From: Diphasiastrum complanatum
Taxonomy: Eukaryota; Streptophyta; Lycopodiopsida; Lycopodiales; Lycopodiaceae
DNA: 64,000 bases
Direction of reading: 5' to 3'
Assembly: GCA_029204225.1 (NCBI GenBank)
Contig: CM055102.1
Coordinates: 29,545,632 to 29,609,631 of the forward strand
Shown here: in pieces, positions 1 to 11,747 of the stretch
How positions within the stretch are numbered: position 1 is the first letter of the stretch
Layout of the letters: every line of letters begins with the position of its first letter
Program-made: the position numbers and the translations under genes
Notes under the pieces: generated by a model
Database searches by the model: none
Seen by the model: only the letters and a program-made list of their open reading frames with translations
What the model was told of the DNA's origin: nothing

Positions 1-760
1 CATTCGCGATAGTGGATACCTATTTTTAATTGTTACCTTGTTCAGTTTTTTATAGTCCATGCAAAACCTGGGGTGTTTTTATCACCATTTTATCGAGCGG
101 AGTGCAGCTGACCTAGTGATGGGCTACATTCACTATTTGGGAACCAGTGGTGATGCCCAAGGAGACTTACTAGGTTTAATCCACCCTTTCTCTATATACT
201 CACTAAATTGGCTTTATACCTCAACCTCTTCCAATACACGTCCTTTAAGGGTGTTGTGCAATTGTAATTGAACCATGTATAAGGTCAATCTTGTGATCTA
301 TAGACCTTTCAGGTGGTAAACCTACAAGAAGGTCTAGAAAAACATCTTTGAATTCTTGCCTAAGTTCATTATAGGCTTCAAATCCAAGAGTGTTCTCACC
401 AGGTAAATTCTTGGCATTAAGTTTAAGAATCTCATCATTGCAACGAATTAAGTTTTGTGAAAGCATAAATAAACTTTATATTGTGTGTTCTTTATCAAAG
501 AATTAAGGTCATGCTTAGATTAAGCTTTAATACCAGTAGCATCAACACTTAAACGAACACTTATCTTTATTAAAGAATAACCATGCATAGAAGTTAAAGA
601 TTTTTCAGCAAAATTAATTTTCAATGATTTATTATTATCACAATGCCATTGTTGCCCAAGAACAGCATCCACATTTGCTAAATTAACCACATGGAAGTTT
701 TTCAACATAATCCTATGTGCGTAATGGTAAATTAGGAACCACATAATCCATGGGTTCAAA
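1..760 (-). pseudogene. gypsy protease end and reverse transcriptase N-terminus, frame-broken
   Basis: Two short frames carry recognisable pieces. At 759-520 the block HVVNLANVDAVLGQQW corresponds to the end of the gypsy protease/pre-RT linker. At 466-245 the block EFKDVFLDLLVGLPPERSID is the conserved run-in to RT. From 244 to 1 the translation needs frame changes and passes stops, but fragments of the RT core (SKSPWASPL, then DYKKLNKVTIKNRYPL) are readable. The polymerase YxDD motif would lie outside the window. Confidence 0.75.
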
Positions 761-780
761 ATTACACCCAGATGTCATTG

Positions 781-1515
781 TCACACATTGTTTCTTCTCT
801 TTTTTTTGATGGGAAGGTTTAGCATCTGCACCAAATTTGCATTTATAAAATTATGAGTGGATCCTGTGTCAAAAAGTACATTAACATGTCCTCCAATTTT
901 ATTCTTAATACAAAATAAAGTCATTAGGTCCATAAAGCATTGAACTAAGAAAACAAATATCCATTTCATTACTTTGAGATATGATACTTGAGGTTGAGGC
1001 TTTGTTTTTGACACAATCACATGCAAGGTAACCTCTCTATTGCACTTGAAGCGAAGATTCTTCTTTCGAGCTTCCACTAGGTCCTTCTTGCCACCTTGAT
1101 GATTATTAGGGTGGTGTTTGGATTTCTTAGAATTAAGATTGGAAGATGTCCCATTGGTAACTTCCTTATCCTTCCTTTTAAATTTGAAGCCCTTCTTTTT
1201 CTCATTAGGGTGATGACTCTTATGTGGCTTAGAAGTATCATCATAAAACTTTGCAGCCCTAATAGCATCTTCTAAGGCGTTGGGATGGTTCCTTCGAACA
1301 CTCACTTGATAGTCCGTGGGTAAACCATCAATAAACATGAGCATATGTATCTTTGGAGGTATTTCACTATAAAGAGGATTAAGATACTCATGGAAATCTT
1401 GAATAAATTGTCCAAGGCCTTTTGTCATAGTCAATCCCAAAAGTTTTTGAAAATGTTCATAATCATCTAACAAGGAAGAAAGTATTCCTTGAATACTAGG
1501 CAAAACACTTCCCAT
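781..1515 (-). pseudogene. gypsy gag-protease ORF fragment
   Basis: A 244-residue open frame on the minus strand. The N-terminal ~90 residues resemble a retrotransposon gag (residues such as FHEYLNPLYSEIPPK and MFIDGLPTDYQ are typical of gag domains). A lysine-rich linker follows. A degraded zinc knuckle sits at about residues 155-170, where only one cysteine of the usual CCHC set survives. The retropepsin motif LFDTGSTHNFI is near residue 216, with the catalytic Asp present. The frame then ends and the protease continues in another frame at 520-759. The gag start is not the original one, because the true N-terminus of such proteins is longer. It encoded particle protein and the protease that matures it; here it is a pseudogene. 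Confidence 0.75.
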
Positions 1516-2159
1516 GTCAATGGTTGTTTTCCTTTGGCTACTAAGTCAACAAGTGTCATACAGTCTCCTTGTTCCTCTTTATTCCTTTTGTGTGATTGAT
1601 TTTTGCATGAGAAATAGCTACTGCACGAGAGTCTTCTGTAGAGTATCTCAAGAACACATTTTCATTCATCTATCCATCTTCAGATCACCTTGTACAGAGT
1701 TTAGGATCCTTGAGCATACAACAACTTTTAGAAATCCAAGTCATTTCAAAGTTGATTCTTGTCTTTCATAGCGATATTTATCTTCGAGTCGCTACACAAA
1801 GATCGAAACAAATAGATTTTTTTTCGGGGGGGGAGAGAATGGATTTGCAGGCATCCACTAGGAGCAGTTACATTGCCAACAACAACAATAACAGACTGAC
1901 AGCCAAGGTCACAAAACCAAAGATGATAACGACAAGGCTAAGAAAGTATATGGGCAATCCAAAGAGACTCAATCTGAAGAAGTACTCCAGTCATGACGAA
2001 GATCTTTCAAAAGATGGAAGCACAAGAATTGGGAAATCAGTCTCCTTCTTTAGCCAACCCTCTTGCCACAACATCTGCATCTACTCTCATGCCTATCGCC
2101 CACACCGTCTACCGATGTCACCACTACCATCCTCCCCTCCATCTTGTTGGATTATTCTC
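1516..2159. other. non-coding interval, nothing recognised
   Basis: No conserved protein block was recognised on either strand between the gypsy gag and the repeat-rich stretch that follows. A G-run (1826-1834) is present. The open frames here have no family resemblance that I can see. It may be the leader/LTR of the gypsy element, but no matching second LTR is in the window. Confidence 0.4.
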
Positions 2160-3144
2160 CTTCTTACTAATCGACTAATCGGTTTTAATCCTCATCCATT
2201 GTTTATCCAGTTCTGTGGATTTTCTTGTGTCTTTACACAGTCTATAGATTTACAAGTGTTTTTACGCAGTCTGCAGAAATACACGAAGTTTGACAATAGT
2301 GTCGCATTTTTCGTCTGTCAAGATTTAGGAGTAAAATTATAGTGTCATCTTTTTCGCTTTTTAGCGACACTGTCGCCTGTTAGGATTTATGAGTAAATAT
2401 GCAGAGTTTTTGCTTTTTCCAAAGTGCCTCAAATGTTAAGGAAATGACTCTATCAAGGTGTGGGGATACCCTAAATGAGATTTCAAGGCACTGTCGGATT
2501 TTTTGCAAAAAGTCGACACTGTTGTCTTTTTGTGACACTGTCGTCTGTGACAGTTTTAGTTCATTTCTACATAGTGACAGTTTTGGTTCAATTATGCAGA
2601 CAAACTGTTTACGGCCAATTTTCACCGCTTATCAACAATCAATTTCTGAGAAGGAGCTGGATGAATGCCAGCGGACACCAGCCAACTGGCAATCGCATTT
2701 GATGACCTAATTACTTAGTGTAAATCAACTATTCGTACATCTCTTTTCAAGTCCTGAATCATCTGAAATTTTATTGTGAATTGTGAAGGGGCTAAGTGTT
2801 ATTACACGATGCTTCCTATGCTCTTATCAAACAGATGATTCACAATCAGAAAGTATTTTTGTTAGCTCTCTATCAAGCTTTCAAGCTTGAACTCTCTTGA
2901 GCATTCTAGCTCAGTCTTTTAGAGATTTATTTTAGAGTTGTTATTGCGCTATTGCTTATTAGCAGAGCTGCTTATTATCAGACTTATTCTCAGTTACTCA
3001 GAGACAGCTTAGAGTGCGCGATTTCTATCCGCTATTGTCTTGCACTCATTAGCATTTGATTTTGTTTTTCCTGAATCAATATTATCTTCTTATTGCGTTC
3101 AATATATGTCAGAATGCATGCATCTCTGTATTGCTTTTGTAACT
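2160..3144 (+). repeat. LTR/leader-like stretch with repeated GACACTGTCG words
   Basis: The words 'gcgacactgtcg', 'cgacactgttg', 'gacactgtcgtctgtgacag' and 'agtgacagtttt' recur between about 2290 and 2590. Short repeated motifs of this sort are common in the U3 part of plant LTRs. The stretch directly precedes copia relic A, whose gag is missing, so it may be that element's 5' LTR plus leader. No second copy was found, so LTR limits cannot be set. Confidence 0.35.
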
Positions 3145-3152
3145 GGTAGAAA

Positions 3153-4494
3153 TTGTCTGAGAATTCAATACTTTATGTTTGGCTACGTAATCAGTTAGTA
3201 TCTAGCAATGATCAATTCAAACTACTATCAAAGGTCTTATATGTTCCTAAACTCTCTACAAATCTGTTATCAATAAGTAGAATTACAGATTTAGGTCATA
3301 AGGTAGAATTCAAATCTGATCAATGCAAAATTATTGATAGGAGTAATAAGATCTTTGCTCTCGGCAAGAGGTAGGGTTGCTTATATAGATTGGCACATAG
3401 TTATTTTGAGTCTAATCAAGCCTTGAATACCTCTGTTCAAGTCAATAAAGCATTACTATGGCATCATCGCTTAGGACACTTGAATTATGCATCTGTTTTG
3501 AACATGTCCAGACAATCCATGGTTCTTGATCTCGACTATCGTTCTGTTAAGGTTGATCTCCATGTCTATCATAGCTGCATCTTTGAAAAGCAGGCTAGGA
3601 TTCCTTTTAGATCAAACCATAGGCATGCAACAAAAGGTTTGTTAGATGTTGTACATACAGATATATGTGGACCTATGCGAACTCCTTCATTGCTACATGC
3701 AAAGTATTTCATTACTTTTATTGACAAATTCTCCAAAAGAACAGTTGTTTATTTCATTAAACAGAAATCAGAGGCTTTCATCAAATTCAAACAATTCAAA
3801 GAGCATGATGAGAATCAAACTAACAAATGTATTGAGGTCAGATAACGGGGGAAAATACATCTCCATCGAATTCAAGAAGTATTGCCCTAACAATGACATT
3901 GAGCAACAATACATTACCTCCTATTTGCCTTAGTCAAATGGTCTTGCTGAGAGAAAGAACAGAATCTTAGTTGAATTGGCAAAGTACATGTTATCACATG
4001 TGACACTTCTGAAGTCCTTTTGGACTGAAGCTATTTCAACAGCAACATATTTTCAGAACAGATGTCCTAAAGGTCTCTAAGACAAAATACCATTTGAAGT
4101 TTGGACATGTACCAAACCTTCTTTATCAAACCTACGAGTTTTTGGATGTACTGCTTTTGCACAGATAACTTGTGATCTTAGGAGGAAGCTCAACTTCCAG
4201 CGTATCAAATGTATTTTCATCAGCTACACTACTTTAGATCAAGCCTACAAGTTGTTTGATCCCATCGAGTTGAAGATATTCACTAGCCGAGATGTCATCT
4301 TCATCGAAGATCAGTTTCAAGACCTCAAAAGAAAAGGCAGTCCCCATGTAGCAGACCTGTCAGATTCTCCTGAAACATTGAACTTTCTAGTTCCTCAGTC
4401 GACTATTCCTATTGAAGGTCCAAGCTCTTCTACTTTTGACGAACAACAAATCAACGGCAAATTAGATGATGATGTTGCAGTTCAGCAACTATAG
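3153..4494 (+). pseudogene. copia A protease end, GAG-pre-integrase and integrase
   Basis: Residues VLYVPKLSTNLLSISRI at 3240-3290 are the conserved end of the copia protease region. From 3450 the block LLWHHRLGHLNYASV is the GAG-pre-integrase zinc-binding segment (HHCC type). Its CxxC has decayed: YHSCIFEKQARIPFRS replaces the usual CxxCxxGK. The integrase core shows the first catalytic Asp in VHTDICGP (about 3660) and the second in RSDNGGKY (about 3840), the latter only after a frameshift. The glutamate block GLAERKNRI follows a TAG stop at 3931. The C-terminal block FGCTAFAQ and the linker FTSRDVIFIEDQF end near 4320. Confidence 0.8.
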
Positions 4495-4557
4495 TATGAT
4501 GGAAATGATCAACTTCCTCTATTACCCAGAAGATCTTCAAGGACTAGTAGACCACCT

Positions 4558-5870
4558 GTGAGGTATATCGACGAGTCTGCAGCCTACCTTGTTCAGGAAC
4601 CAACATCTGTCCAAGAGGCACTCAGTCAGCCTGATTCAGACCTCTGGAAAGAAGCTATGAATAAAAAATATTCATTTCCTATCAAGAATCAGACATGGAC
4701 AATTGTCGAATTACCTGCTAGCAGAAACGTGGTTGGCTGCAAATGGATTTTCAAAGTCAAGTACAATGCAGATGGAAGCATCAACAGGAGAAAGGCACGA
4801 CTTGTCGTCAGTGGATTTTCTCAGGTATAGAACGTCGATTACATTGAGACCTTCAGTCTTGTAGTCAAGCATTCTTCTATTCGACTTTTACTATCATTTG
4901 TCGCTGCAGCAGATTTGGAAACACATCAAATGGATGTACAGACAACATATCTCAATGGAGCTCGAAGAAGACATTCACATGGTGCAATCCAAAGGTTATA
5001 TTATCGAGGGTAAACACAATCATGTGTGTAAACTCCATAATGCACTTTATGGCTTGAAGCAATCTGTTCGAACATGGTTTCAAAGGATCAATACTTTTCT
5101 TATTGATCATGGCTACACGCCTAGCTCTTCATATTCAAATGTTTACTTCAAAGTAGTGCAGCTGTCTTTTATCATTATCACTTTATACGTGGATGATGCA
5201 TTGCTTTTCAGCAATAGTACCGATCTGATAAAAGAGAGAAGACAATGCTATCTTTTGAATTCGACATGACCGATATGGGCGAAGCTCATTTCTACCCTGG
5301 TATACAAATCCACAGAGACAGGAAACCAGAAGTTTGTTTACATTACACAAGAAAAGTACATCTACAACATGTTACTCAGATATAATCTGATGAATTGCAA
5401 GTTAGCTCTCTCACCAATGGAACCAGGACTCAAATTGTCAAAGGACCAGTGTCCCCAAACAATTCATGAGAAGCAGTAGATGCGTGAGTATCCTTACCAT
5501 TCTATTATAGGATCTCTTATGTATGCCATAATCTGTACCATGCCAGACATAGCTTTTGCAATCAGCTCTCTCAGTCAGTTTATGACTAATCCTAGTGTAA
5601 CACATTGGAAGGCTCTTATCAGAGTCATGAGATATCTTCGAGCTACTATGGAATTTTGCATTTGTTATAGAGCAGTCGGCAACGACAAACTCAATTTACT
5701 CAGTGGTTACACAGATGCAAGTTGGGCAGGATATGTAGACACTTGTAAATCCACTTCCGGATTTACATTCCTCAACAATGGTCCCATTTCCTAGAATAGT
5801 TACAAGCAATCTTCAATAGGCTTCGTTTGAATTGGATCTCCAGTTATCTTAGGAGACAAACAAGTCTATT
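4558..5870 (+). pseudogene. copia A reverse transcriptase and RNase H
   Basis: The RT (RVT_2) starts with EALSQPDSDLWKEAM and RNVVGCKWIFKVKYNADG at 4610-4780. After a stop at 4828 it continues through LETHQMDVQTTYLNGA, YGLKQSVRTWF and the polymerase motif LYVDDALLFS at about 5190, where the catalytic DD is retained. RNase H begins near 5500 (GSLMYAIICTMPDIAFA) and includes SGYTDASWAGYVDT, but ends at a TAG where related elements read SWxSK. Multiple stops and frame changes make it a pseudogene. Confidence 0.8.
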
Positions 5871-6349
5871 AAGATGAATGAATGCTATTTTTCTTGCATT
5901 TGGTGCTAGAAACAGGAGCATTTAACTCAAAAGAGTATCTGGAGTACTCACAGTTGAGTTTTAACCATTCTATATCTTAATGATTCTCCTAGAGATTCTA
6001 GCTAAATGAATTATCATATCTTAGAATTTGGATTCTAAGGATATTTGTACTTGAAAGCTTATGAATTATTTGTCAGAATTGTGGATAATTTCAGACTATA
6101 ATTATAAATATTTTATTATTTCTTTAACTTTAATCTTTTAAGTTAGGTTATTTCACCCAATGTTTCATGTAAATGCTTTACATGAAGGTGATGTTACTAA
6201 CTTATAGTGAATATAATCCAGATGGAAAATTTATAGCTTAGTGTACTTTTTCAAACCTGAGTTGTACTCCAATAAAGAGATTATCACTTGGAGAATAGGA
6301 TTGTCTCTGAGTACTTGTTTGAAGTGAAAGTTTGACTAAGGATAATGAT
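5871..6349. other. non-coding interval between copia relics A and B
   Basis: AT-rich sequence with no recognisable coding block. It could hold the 3' LTR of relic A, but I see neither a convincing polypurine tract nor a second LTR copy to compare. Relic B begins at about 6350 inside its gag zinc-knuckle region, so its own 5' LTR is not here either. Confidence 0.4.
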
Positions 6350-6639
6350 TTTCTAGGTTATCAAGGGAAGATTCAAGGGCAAAAGCAAAATTAAGTGGTC
6401 TAAAGGGCAAGATCAAAGGGAGGCTTTTTCAAATGGCAAAACGAAAGAAAGATCAAAGCTCAAGTGATTCTATTGTGGCATAAAAGGACACTTTGCAAGT
6501 GAGTGCTACAAGAAGAAGAGAGATCAAGGTGGCAAGCAAGGTAACCTTACTCTTGATGAGGATGGTTTGGATGTTCAAGATGAAAATGATGATGCTTTTG
6601 TGATGTCTTCATGTATGCTTGACAATGATGGAGATCTAG

Positions 6640-7725
6640 ATCCATGGTGGATTGATAGTGGAGCAAGTTCACACGACTTTTCACAAAGAGTACTACACTT
6701 CTTTGTCGACATATGGAGATGACAAGAGGGTTACCTACAAGGTCAATGATGGTGAGTGTGCAATCCAAGGGATTGGCACAATTCCTATTTCTCTCTCTAC
6801 AAATAGGAATATTCATTTGGAGGATGTTTTGTTCATTCCATCTATTACCAAGTGAGTCAATTGCTTAGTAAAGGCCTCAAAGTTGAGTTTGATGGAGATG
6901 CTTGTATGACCAAAAGGGAGGATATCTTGATTGCAAAAGGTAAAAGACAAGGAAAGTTTCTCAAACTAGATGCTTGTGTTATTGCTAACCAAGTTGGATT
7001 TGTAGCAAGTGAGCAAATACCTATTCAAGAGGTTTGGCATAAAAGGATGGGGCACCTCAGCTTCAAGTCATTGGAGGTAATGTCTAAGAAGCAAGTTGTG
7101 ATTGGTCTTCCAAAATCCTTAAGTAGCATTTATCATGTTTGTGAGTCTTGTGCTTTTGTCAAAGTCACATAGACTACCTTATGCTAGATCTACATCTAGA
7201 TCTACAAAGCCTTTTCAACTTTTACATTCGGATATTCAGGGAATTACTACAATTAGCAATAGTGGAGCTAAGATGTATGTAACTTTCACTAACCATTTTA
7301 ATAGATTTTGTTGGATCTATCTACTAAAGAGCAAAGATGAAGTGTATGATGTCTTTGTCAAGTTCAATAGTGCAAGGGAGAACCAATTATTCACAAGGAT
7401 CAAGTGCTTAAGGAGTGACAATGGTGGTGAGTACATATCTACCAAGTTCAAGGCCTTTTGTGATGAGCATGGGATCAAGAGGGAGTATACAACACCAAGG
7501 ACCCCACAACAAAATGGAGTGGCCGAGAGGAAGAATAGGACTTTATGTGAAAGTGCCAAAGCGAACCAATATGGATCTATCAACAAGTACAAGGCAAGGT
7601 TGGTGGCAAAAGGATATGCTCAAGAACATGGTATTGACTATGATGAAACCTTTGCACCCGTGGCAAAGATGGTGAGTATTCGGGTCATTATATCTATTGC
7701 TACTCTTTATGGATGGGATCTATGA
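6640..7725 (+). pseudogene. copia B protease-integrase-RT in-frame deletion fusion
   Basis: The protease motif WWIDSGASSH lies at 6649-6680, keeping the catalytic Asp but losing frame just after it. The GAG-pre-integrase block WHKRMGHLSFKSL is at 7040 and CESCAF at 7140. In the 7135-7725 frame the integrase has LHSDIQGI, RSDNGGEYIS and NGVAERKNR, giving an intact D,D35E spacing. Directly after ERKNRTLCESAK the frame reads into the RT block YKARLVAKGYAQEHGIDYDE without a stop. The integrase C-terminus, the linker and the first part of RT, usually several hundred residues, are missing. The frame ends at a TGA at 7723 inside RT. Confidence 0.85.
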
Positions 7726-8943
7726 CAATTGGACATTACAAATGCATTTTTGAATGGTGACCTTGAGGAGGAAGTGTACATGGAGCAACCCGATAGTTAC
7801 ATTTCACCTACAAAGCTAAATAATGCGTATCTTCTACAAAAGAGTTTGTATGGTCTTAAGCAAGCACCAAGGAGTTGGTATGCTAAGCTTAACACTTTTT
7901 TTACTCTCTCAAGGCTTTGTTATGAGTGAATACGATTACTCACTTTATTATAGGTTTGCTGGAAATGATGTTACCATCTTGCTAATCTATGTGGATGATA
8001 TCATCTTGAGTGGTGGAGACAATCAAGATGTGGAAGATATCAAGAGTGCTCTTAAGAAGGAATTTGAGGTGCATGATCTTGGTCACTTGCATTACATTTT
8101 GGGCATAGAGGTTATTAGATCCTCTCAATATACTTTCATTTGTCAAGAGAAATATGCTAATTCTATTCTAGAAAGATTTCATATGGTAGATGCAAAAGCT
8201 TGTGATACACCTATGGATTCTCATATAAAGCTAACTATAAGAGGTAATGAAAGATTCTTCACTCTCTATAGAAATCTAGTTGGTTCACTCATATATCTAA
8301 CCATTACAAGACCAGATCTAAGCTATTGTGTTGGAAAATTGAGTCAATTCATGCAAGATCCTAGTGAGGAGCATTGGAAGCTAGGAAAACGAGTTTTAAG
8401 GTACATCATTGGAACTCAAGATTTTGGCATATTGTATGAGGGATCATCATCTAACCTATTTGGATTTTCAGATTCGGACTATGTTGGAGATAAAATGGAT
8501 AGTAAATCCATAAGTGCACATTGTATTTTCATAGGCGATGGAGCTATATCATAGATGTCCAAGAAACAAGCCACTATCTCATTGTCATCTAGTGAGGCCG
8601 AGTACAAAGCTCTTACACATTGCACAAAGGAGATGTTATGGATCAAGAGATAATCAAGGATCTTCACTTGTTGGATTTTTCAGGGAGCCCAATCATCTTT
8701 TGAGACAACCTATCAGCCCAAAAGCTGGCAACCAATCCTATCTTTCATGCTAGGAGCAAACACATTCAGGTGGCATATCACTTTGTGATTGAGCAAGTCA
8801 TAGCAAAGGAGGTGGAGATGTTTCTTCAAGGGAATGTGTAGCTGATATCTTCACCAAAGCATTGGCAAAAGACTTGTTTATGAAGCAAAGGACATCACTT
8901 GGAGTGTTATCAAATTCCATGCTAAAACTAGTTAAAGAGGGAG
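7726..8943 (+). pseudogene. copia B reverse transcriptase C-terminal part, RNase H and polypurine tract
   Basis: RT continues with [20 protein letters not shown] and [16 protein letters not shown] frameshift in a T-run near 7900 moves it to the 7823-8554 frame, which contains the polymerase motif LIYVDDIILSG (about 7988) and LGHLHYILGIEV. RNase H shows ITRPDLSYCVGKLSQFM, FSDSDYVGD and, after a TAG at 8552, SKKQATISLSSSEAEYK. The terminal block KHIQVAYHF...ADIFTKAL is readable at 8760-8870 with further frame changes. The purine run before 8944 is the likely polypurine tract priming plus-strand synthesis. Confidence 0.8.
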
Positions 8944-9130
8944 TGTGAAAGTTTTCAACTAGTTTAGTCAAATTTGCTACATTTGTTTATTTAGCATGTG
9001 AGGCCAATTTCATATTAGACTTAGAGTTTGACTTTTCAAAGTTCTATTAGTCTAAAAACATTTGAATAAACACTTTTGGAAAGTGTGGGAAACTATAGAA
9101 CACGGGTTTTAGAGATTCAAGTTTGAATTA

Positions 9131-9220
9131 GAATCTAGTCCTCACTAATGCTAGTCCTCACTAAATGCTAGGTTTTTCAAATGCTAGTCCTCACTAGAAT
9201 CTAATCCTCACTAATGCTAG
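9131..9220 (+). repeat. short tandem repeat 'atgctagtcctcacta' in LTR U3
   Basis: Four to five imperfect copies of a ~16-bp unit (ctagtcctcactaatg...) lie in the U3 part of the B LTR, 50-140 bp upstream of its TATA box. Only about one comparable unit is present in the related LTR at 58.6 kb, so the array expanded in this copy. Confidence 0.7.
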
Positions 9221-9301
9221 TTTCTTCATTATGGAGGGAAACCAAAGTTCAAAGTTAGGATTGGACCTGCTATAAATTGATGTAACTCGTGGGAAGAGGA
9301 G

Positions 9302-9463
<162 letters not shown>

Positions 9464-10106
9464 GAGACGGTAAAATCCATATTGTTGAAGCTAAATGTTT
9501 AGCTTAAACGAAATAGATATTGGGCCATTGGCACACCTACTAGGGTCCCTTGATGTTCCTAAAGCAACCAAGAAGTGGTTATCCAAGAAACATAAGTTAT
9601 GGAAGGAGTTTCTTGACATTCCATTAACTTATGAAGCTCTTGGCCTTTCCTTTGCCTCCCCTCTTCTCATTGGCTTGTGAGGACACTCTCTAGTGCTTTG
9701 GAGGGAGTCTTTTCCAATCTATAAGAGTGGGAGAGGGTGTCCATAGGAAGGGAGAATTTTTGTGTTATTGCTTGCTTTTATTCACTAGTGGAAGACTAGA
9801 GTGTAGAGAGCATCTTGTGAGGATCTCCATCTTGGTATGTGACTTAGTGGCGATAGGATCTTGAGTATGCTTGTGTTTGTGATGGTAGTTATGTGATTGA
9901 TTGTGGGGAAGCAAGGGGGTGCTACGTTGGCTTGCTTGTGCATGGATCTAGCAATGGTTGGGTGGTGAATTATTGAGTCCATTTTGATTGTCTACTTTGG
10001 AAGGATCTTAGGGACATTGGAGGAGAGACACCTTGGAGGGCTCATTGGAGGCATTGGTGGAAATCAACCCAAAATCTTGGAGGGTAGTTCTTCCCAGTGT
10101 AAAAGC

Positions 10107-10118
10107 GGTATTAGAGCC
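10107..10118 (+). promoter_or_regulatory. primer-binding-site-like sequence GGTATTAGAGCC
   Basis: Differs by one base from GGTATCAGAGCC, the usual plant copia primer-binding site complementary to the 3' end of initiator Met-tRNA. It lies 1.16 kb after the start of the B LTR, in the same orientation. Confidence 0.45.
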
Positions 10119-10257
10119 TCTTCCAAACTGGTGATGATAGATTCTAAACTCCTTTTTTACTTGCATAAAAGACTGCCATCAAATTGTGAAGATAATGTTA
10201 TTAGAATAGCATCAATTTTAATCTAGCTTGATCAAAAACCATGTAGAACTTTGTACA

Positions 10258-10944
10258 TATTGTGTATAATTGGGTTCCACACATGTAATGCCAAGATGTC
10301 ACGTGGCAACCCACTCCTAATATAGGTTAGGTCAAGTCAAGAGAGTTGGTCATGTCTATTTAGTGGTCATCTCTACTTTATAGGACCTACACCTAAGTTT
10401 AAGGTGAAAATTTGACCAACTAGCTATCTACCAAGCATGACTCTAGGATATAGACTAGGGTTTCATTTTAGGTCAACGAGAGTGAGTTAACGTCCTTATT
10501 ACATGCTGGAAATCCACCTAACGTCATTTTGGCGACAGATTATTTAGTAAATGGTCCGAACAACCTACCGCCGATAAACAACAGGTTATTGGTACCCTTC
10601 ATGACGAATTCCATAGTGAGAAGATAGAAAATTTTTGGAGCTCATTGGCAATCTCAAGCTAGTTCACTATGTACATTGAGTTTTTGTGATCCAAATGAAA
10701 CCAAATCAATTTCTACTTATTTCATAGGTTGAAGGCCATACTACAGCCTTTAGTACACATGTGTGAGTTCGGATTTCAATGTTGATCAATGCTTTTGATT
10801 GTTAATGCTTGTTGTTTGTCAAATTGCCAATCTAGATCAACTTTTTTGTGTCTGGTTTTTTGATAGATTGTTAAGAAAGCATCCAATCACTCTTGTGGAT
10901 ATTTTGTAGAGCCATTTATGGTCCTAAAGTACAGTACTTTCACA
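10258..10944 (+). repeat. candidate 5' LTR of copia C
   Basis: Sequence ending in CACA immediately before a perfect primer-binding site at 10945. The start is uncertain; a TGTGTATAATTGGG at about 10259 is a plausible TG terminus. It contains a G-box-like CACGTGGCA near 10300. No second copy was found because element C is truncated on its 3' side. Confidence 0.45.
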
Positions 10945-10957
10945 TGGTATCAGAGCC
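10945..10957 (+). promoter_or_regulatory. tRNA primer-binding site TGGTATCAGAGCC
   Basis: Exact match to the primer-binding site typical of plant copia elements, complementary to the 3' end of initiator Met-tRNA. It marks the end of the 5' LTR of element C; gag starts 790 bp downstream. Confidence 0.8.
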
Positions 10958-11381
10958 AAGTACAAGAGCATAAGCCATTGATCAAAAGCACATCTATTTT
11001 TAGCAAGTTTTGGTGCTAAAAGCTAGTATTGAGAGGGCAAGCTAGAATCTTAATTTTGGTGAGGAGATTTGATCCCAAACTTGGTAGGGGTCCAAATACG
11101 TATTTTCCACATGTGTGGGCACCTCTGAACCTGCATTTAATGCATGGTATTCATTTGATCCAAAGAAATTTAAATTGTGAGCTTTTGATGTAATTTTTGG
11201 TGGAAATCTTAGGATAAGCTACCAAGATTGAGTGCCATTGATTAGATTTGACTTAGGGTCATGAGATCCAATTAATATAGGCTGAATTCAGGTGCTCTAA
11301 ACTTGTTTTATAGGTCTTGAAAGTACATCAAAAAGTGTGAAAGAGATTAAGTCATTTTTTTGTCCAAAAATAGCCAAAATT

Positions 11382-11730
11382 GGCAAGATTTGATTGTAAG
11401 TAGATTTTACATCATCTTATCTTCATTCCAACTTTGTGAGGGAGTGTTAGGACTGAGATTATAAGTCCATTTGTTGAATTAGAAATCTAATTTGAGTGAA
11501 ACACTACAAGAGAGAGACCTTGGTGAGTTTCTAGAGACAATCGAATCCATTTCTTGGCAAGATTTGTTTGAAAGTAGTTTCACTTCATCTTATCTTCATT
11601 CCAGCTTTGTGAGGGAGTGATAGAACTATGATTATAAGTCCATTTGTTGGATTAGAAATCAAATTTGAGTGAACACTGCAAGTGTGAGACCTTTGTGAGT
11701 TTCAAGTCAATCAAATCTATTTCTTGTTTG
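11382..11730 (+). repeat. tandem duplication, period about 174 bp, in copia C leader
   Basis: The segment starting 'ggcaagatttgattg' at 11382 is repeated from 'ggcaagatttgtttg' at 11556, including 'cttatcttcattcca', 'gtgagggagtg', 'tataagtccatttgttg' and 'gaccttggtgagttt' versus 'gacctttgtgagttt'. The copies differ at scattered positions, so the duplication is not recent. The second copy ends just before the gag start. Confidence 0.85.
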
Positions 11731-11747
11731 TAGAAGTCACTAGTAAG

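Larger units (their letters stand above)
1..1515 (-). mobile_element. Ty3/gypsy retrotransposon relic, 5' half, cut by window edge
   Basis: Read on the minus strand, the order is gag, protease, then the start of reverse transcriptase, which is the usual gag-PR-RT order of gypsy elements. Landmarks are a DTGSTHNF protease motif near 870, a VDAVLGQQW block near 655, the pre-RT block GLPPERSIDHKIDLI near 290, and an RT block reading DYKKLNKVTIKNRYPL near 10-60. The reading frame is broken several times between these blocks, so the copy is dead. The rest of pol would lie beyond position 1. No LTR or primer-binding site was identified to the right of the gag. Confidence 0.85.
3145..5870 (+). mobile_element. 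Ty1/copia retrotransposon relic A
   Basis: Plus-strand blocks appear in copia order: end of protease, GAG-pre-integrase, integrase, RT, RNase H. Gag and the first part of the protease are gone; recognisable coding begins abruptly at about 3145. The reading frame is broken by at least one frameshift in the integrase (about 3800-3840), in-frame stops at 3931 (TAG) and about 4078 (TAA), and several changes in RT. It is an old, non-autonomous copy. Flanking LTRs could not be matched to one another. Confidence 0.85.

Noticed and set aside
1710-2342. 210-codon plus-strand frame
   Set aside because: No recognisable domain, low-complexity N-rich start, and overlap with LTR-like repeats. It could be an LTR reading frame. 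Not listed as a gene.
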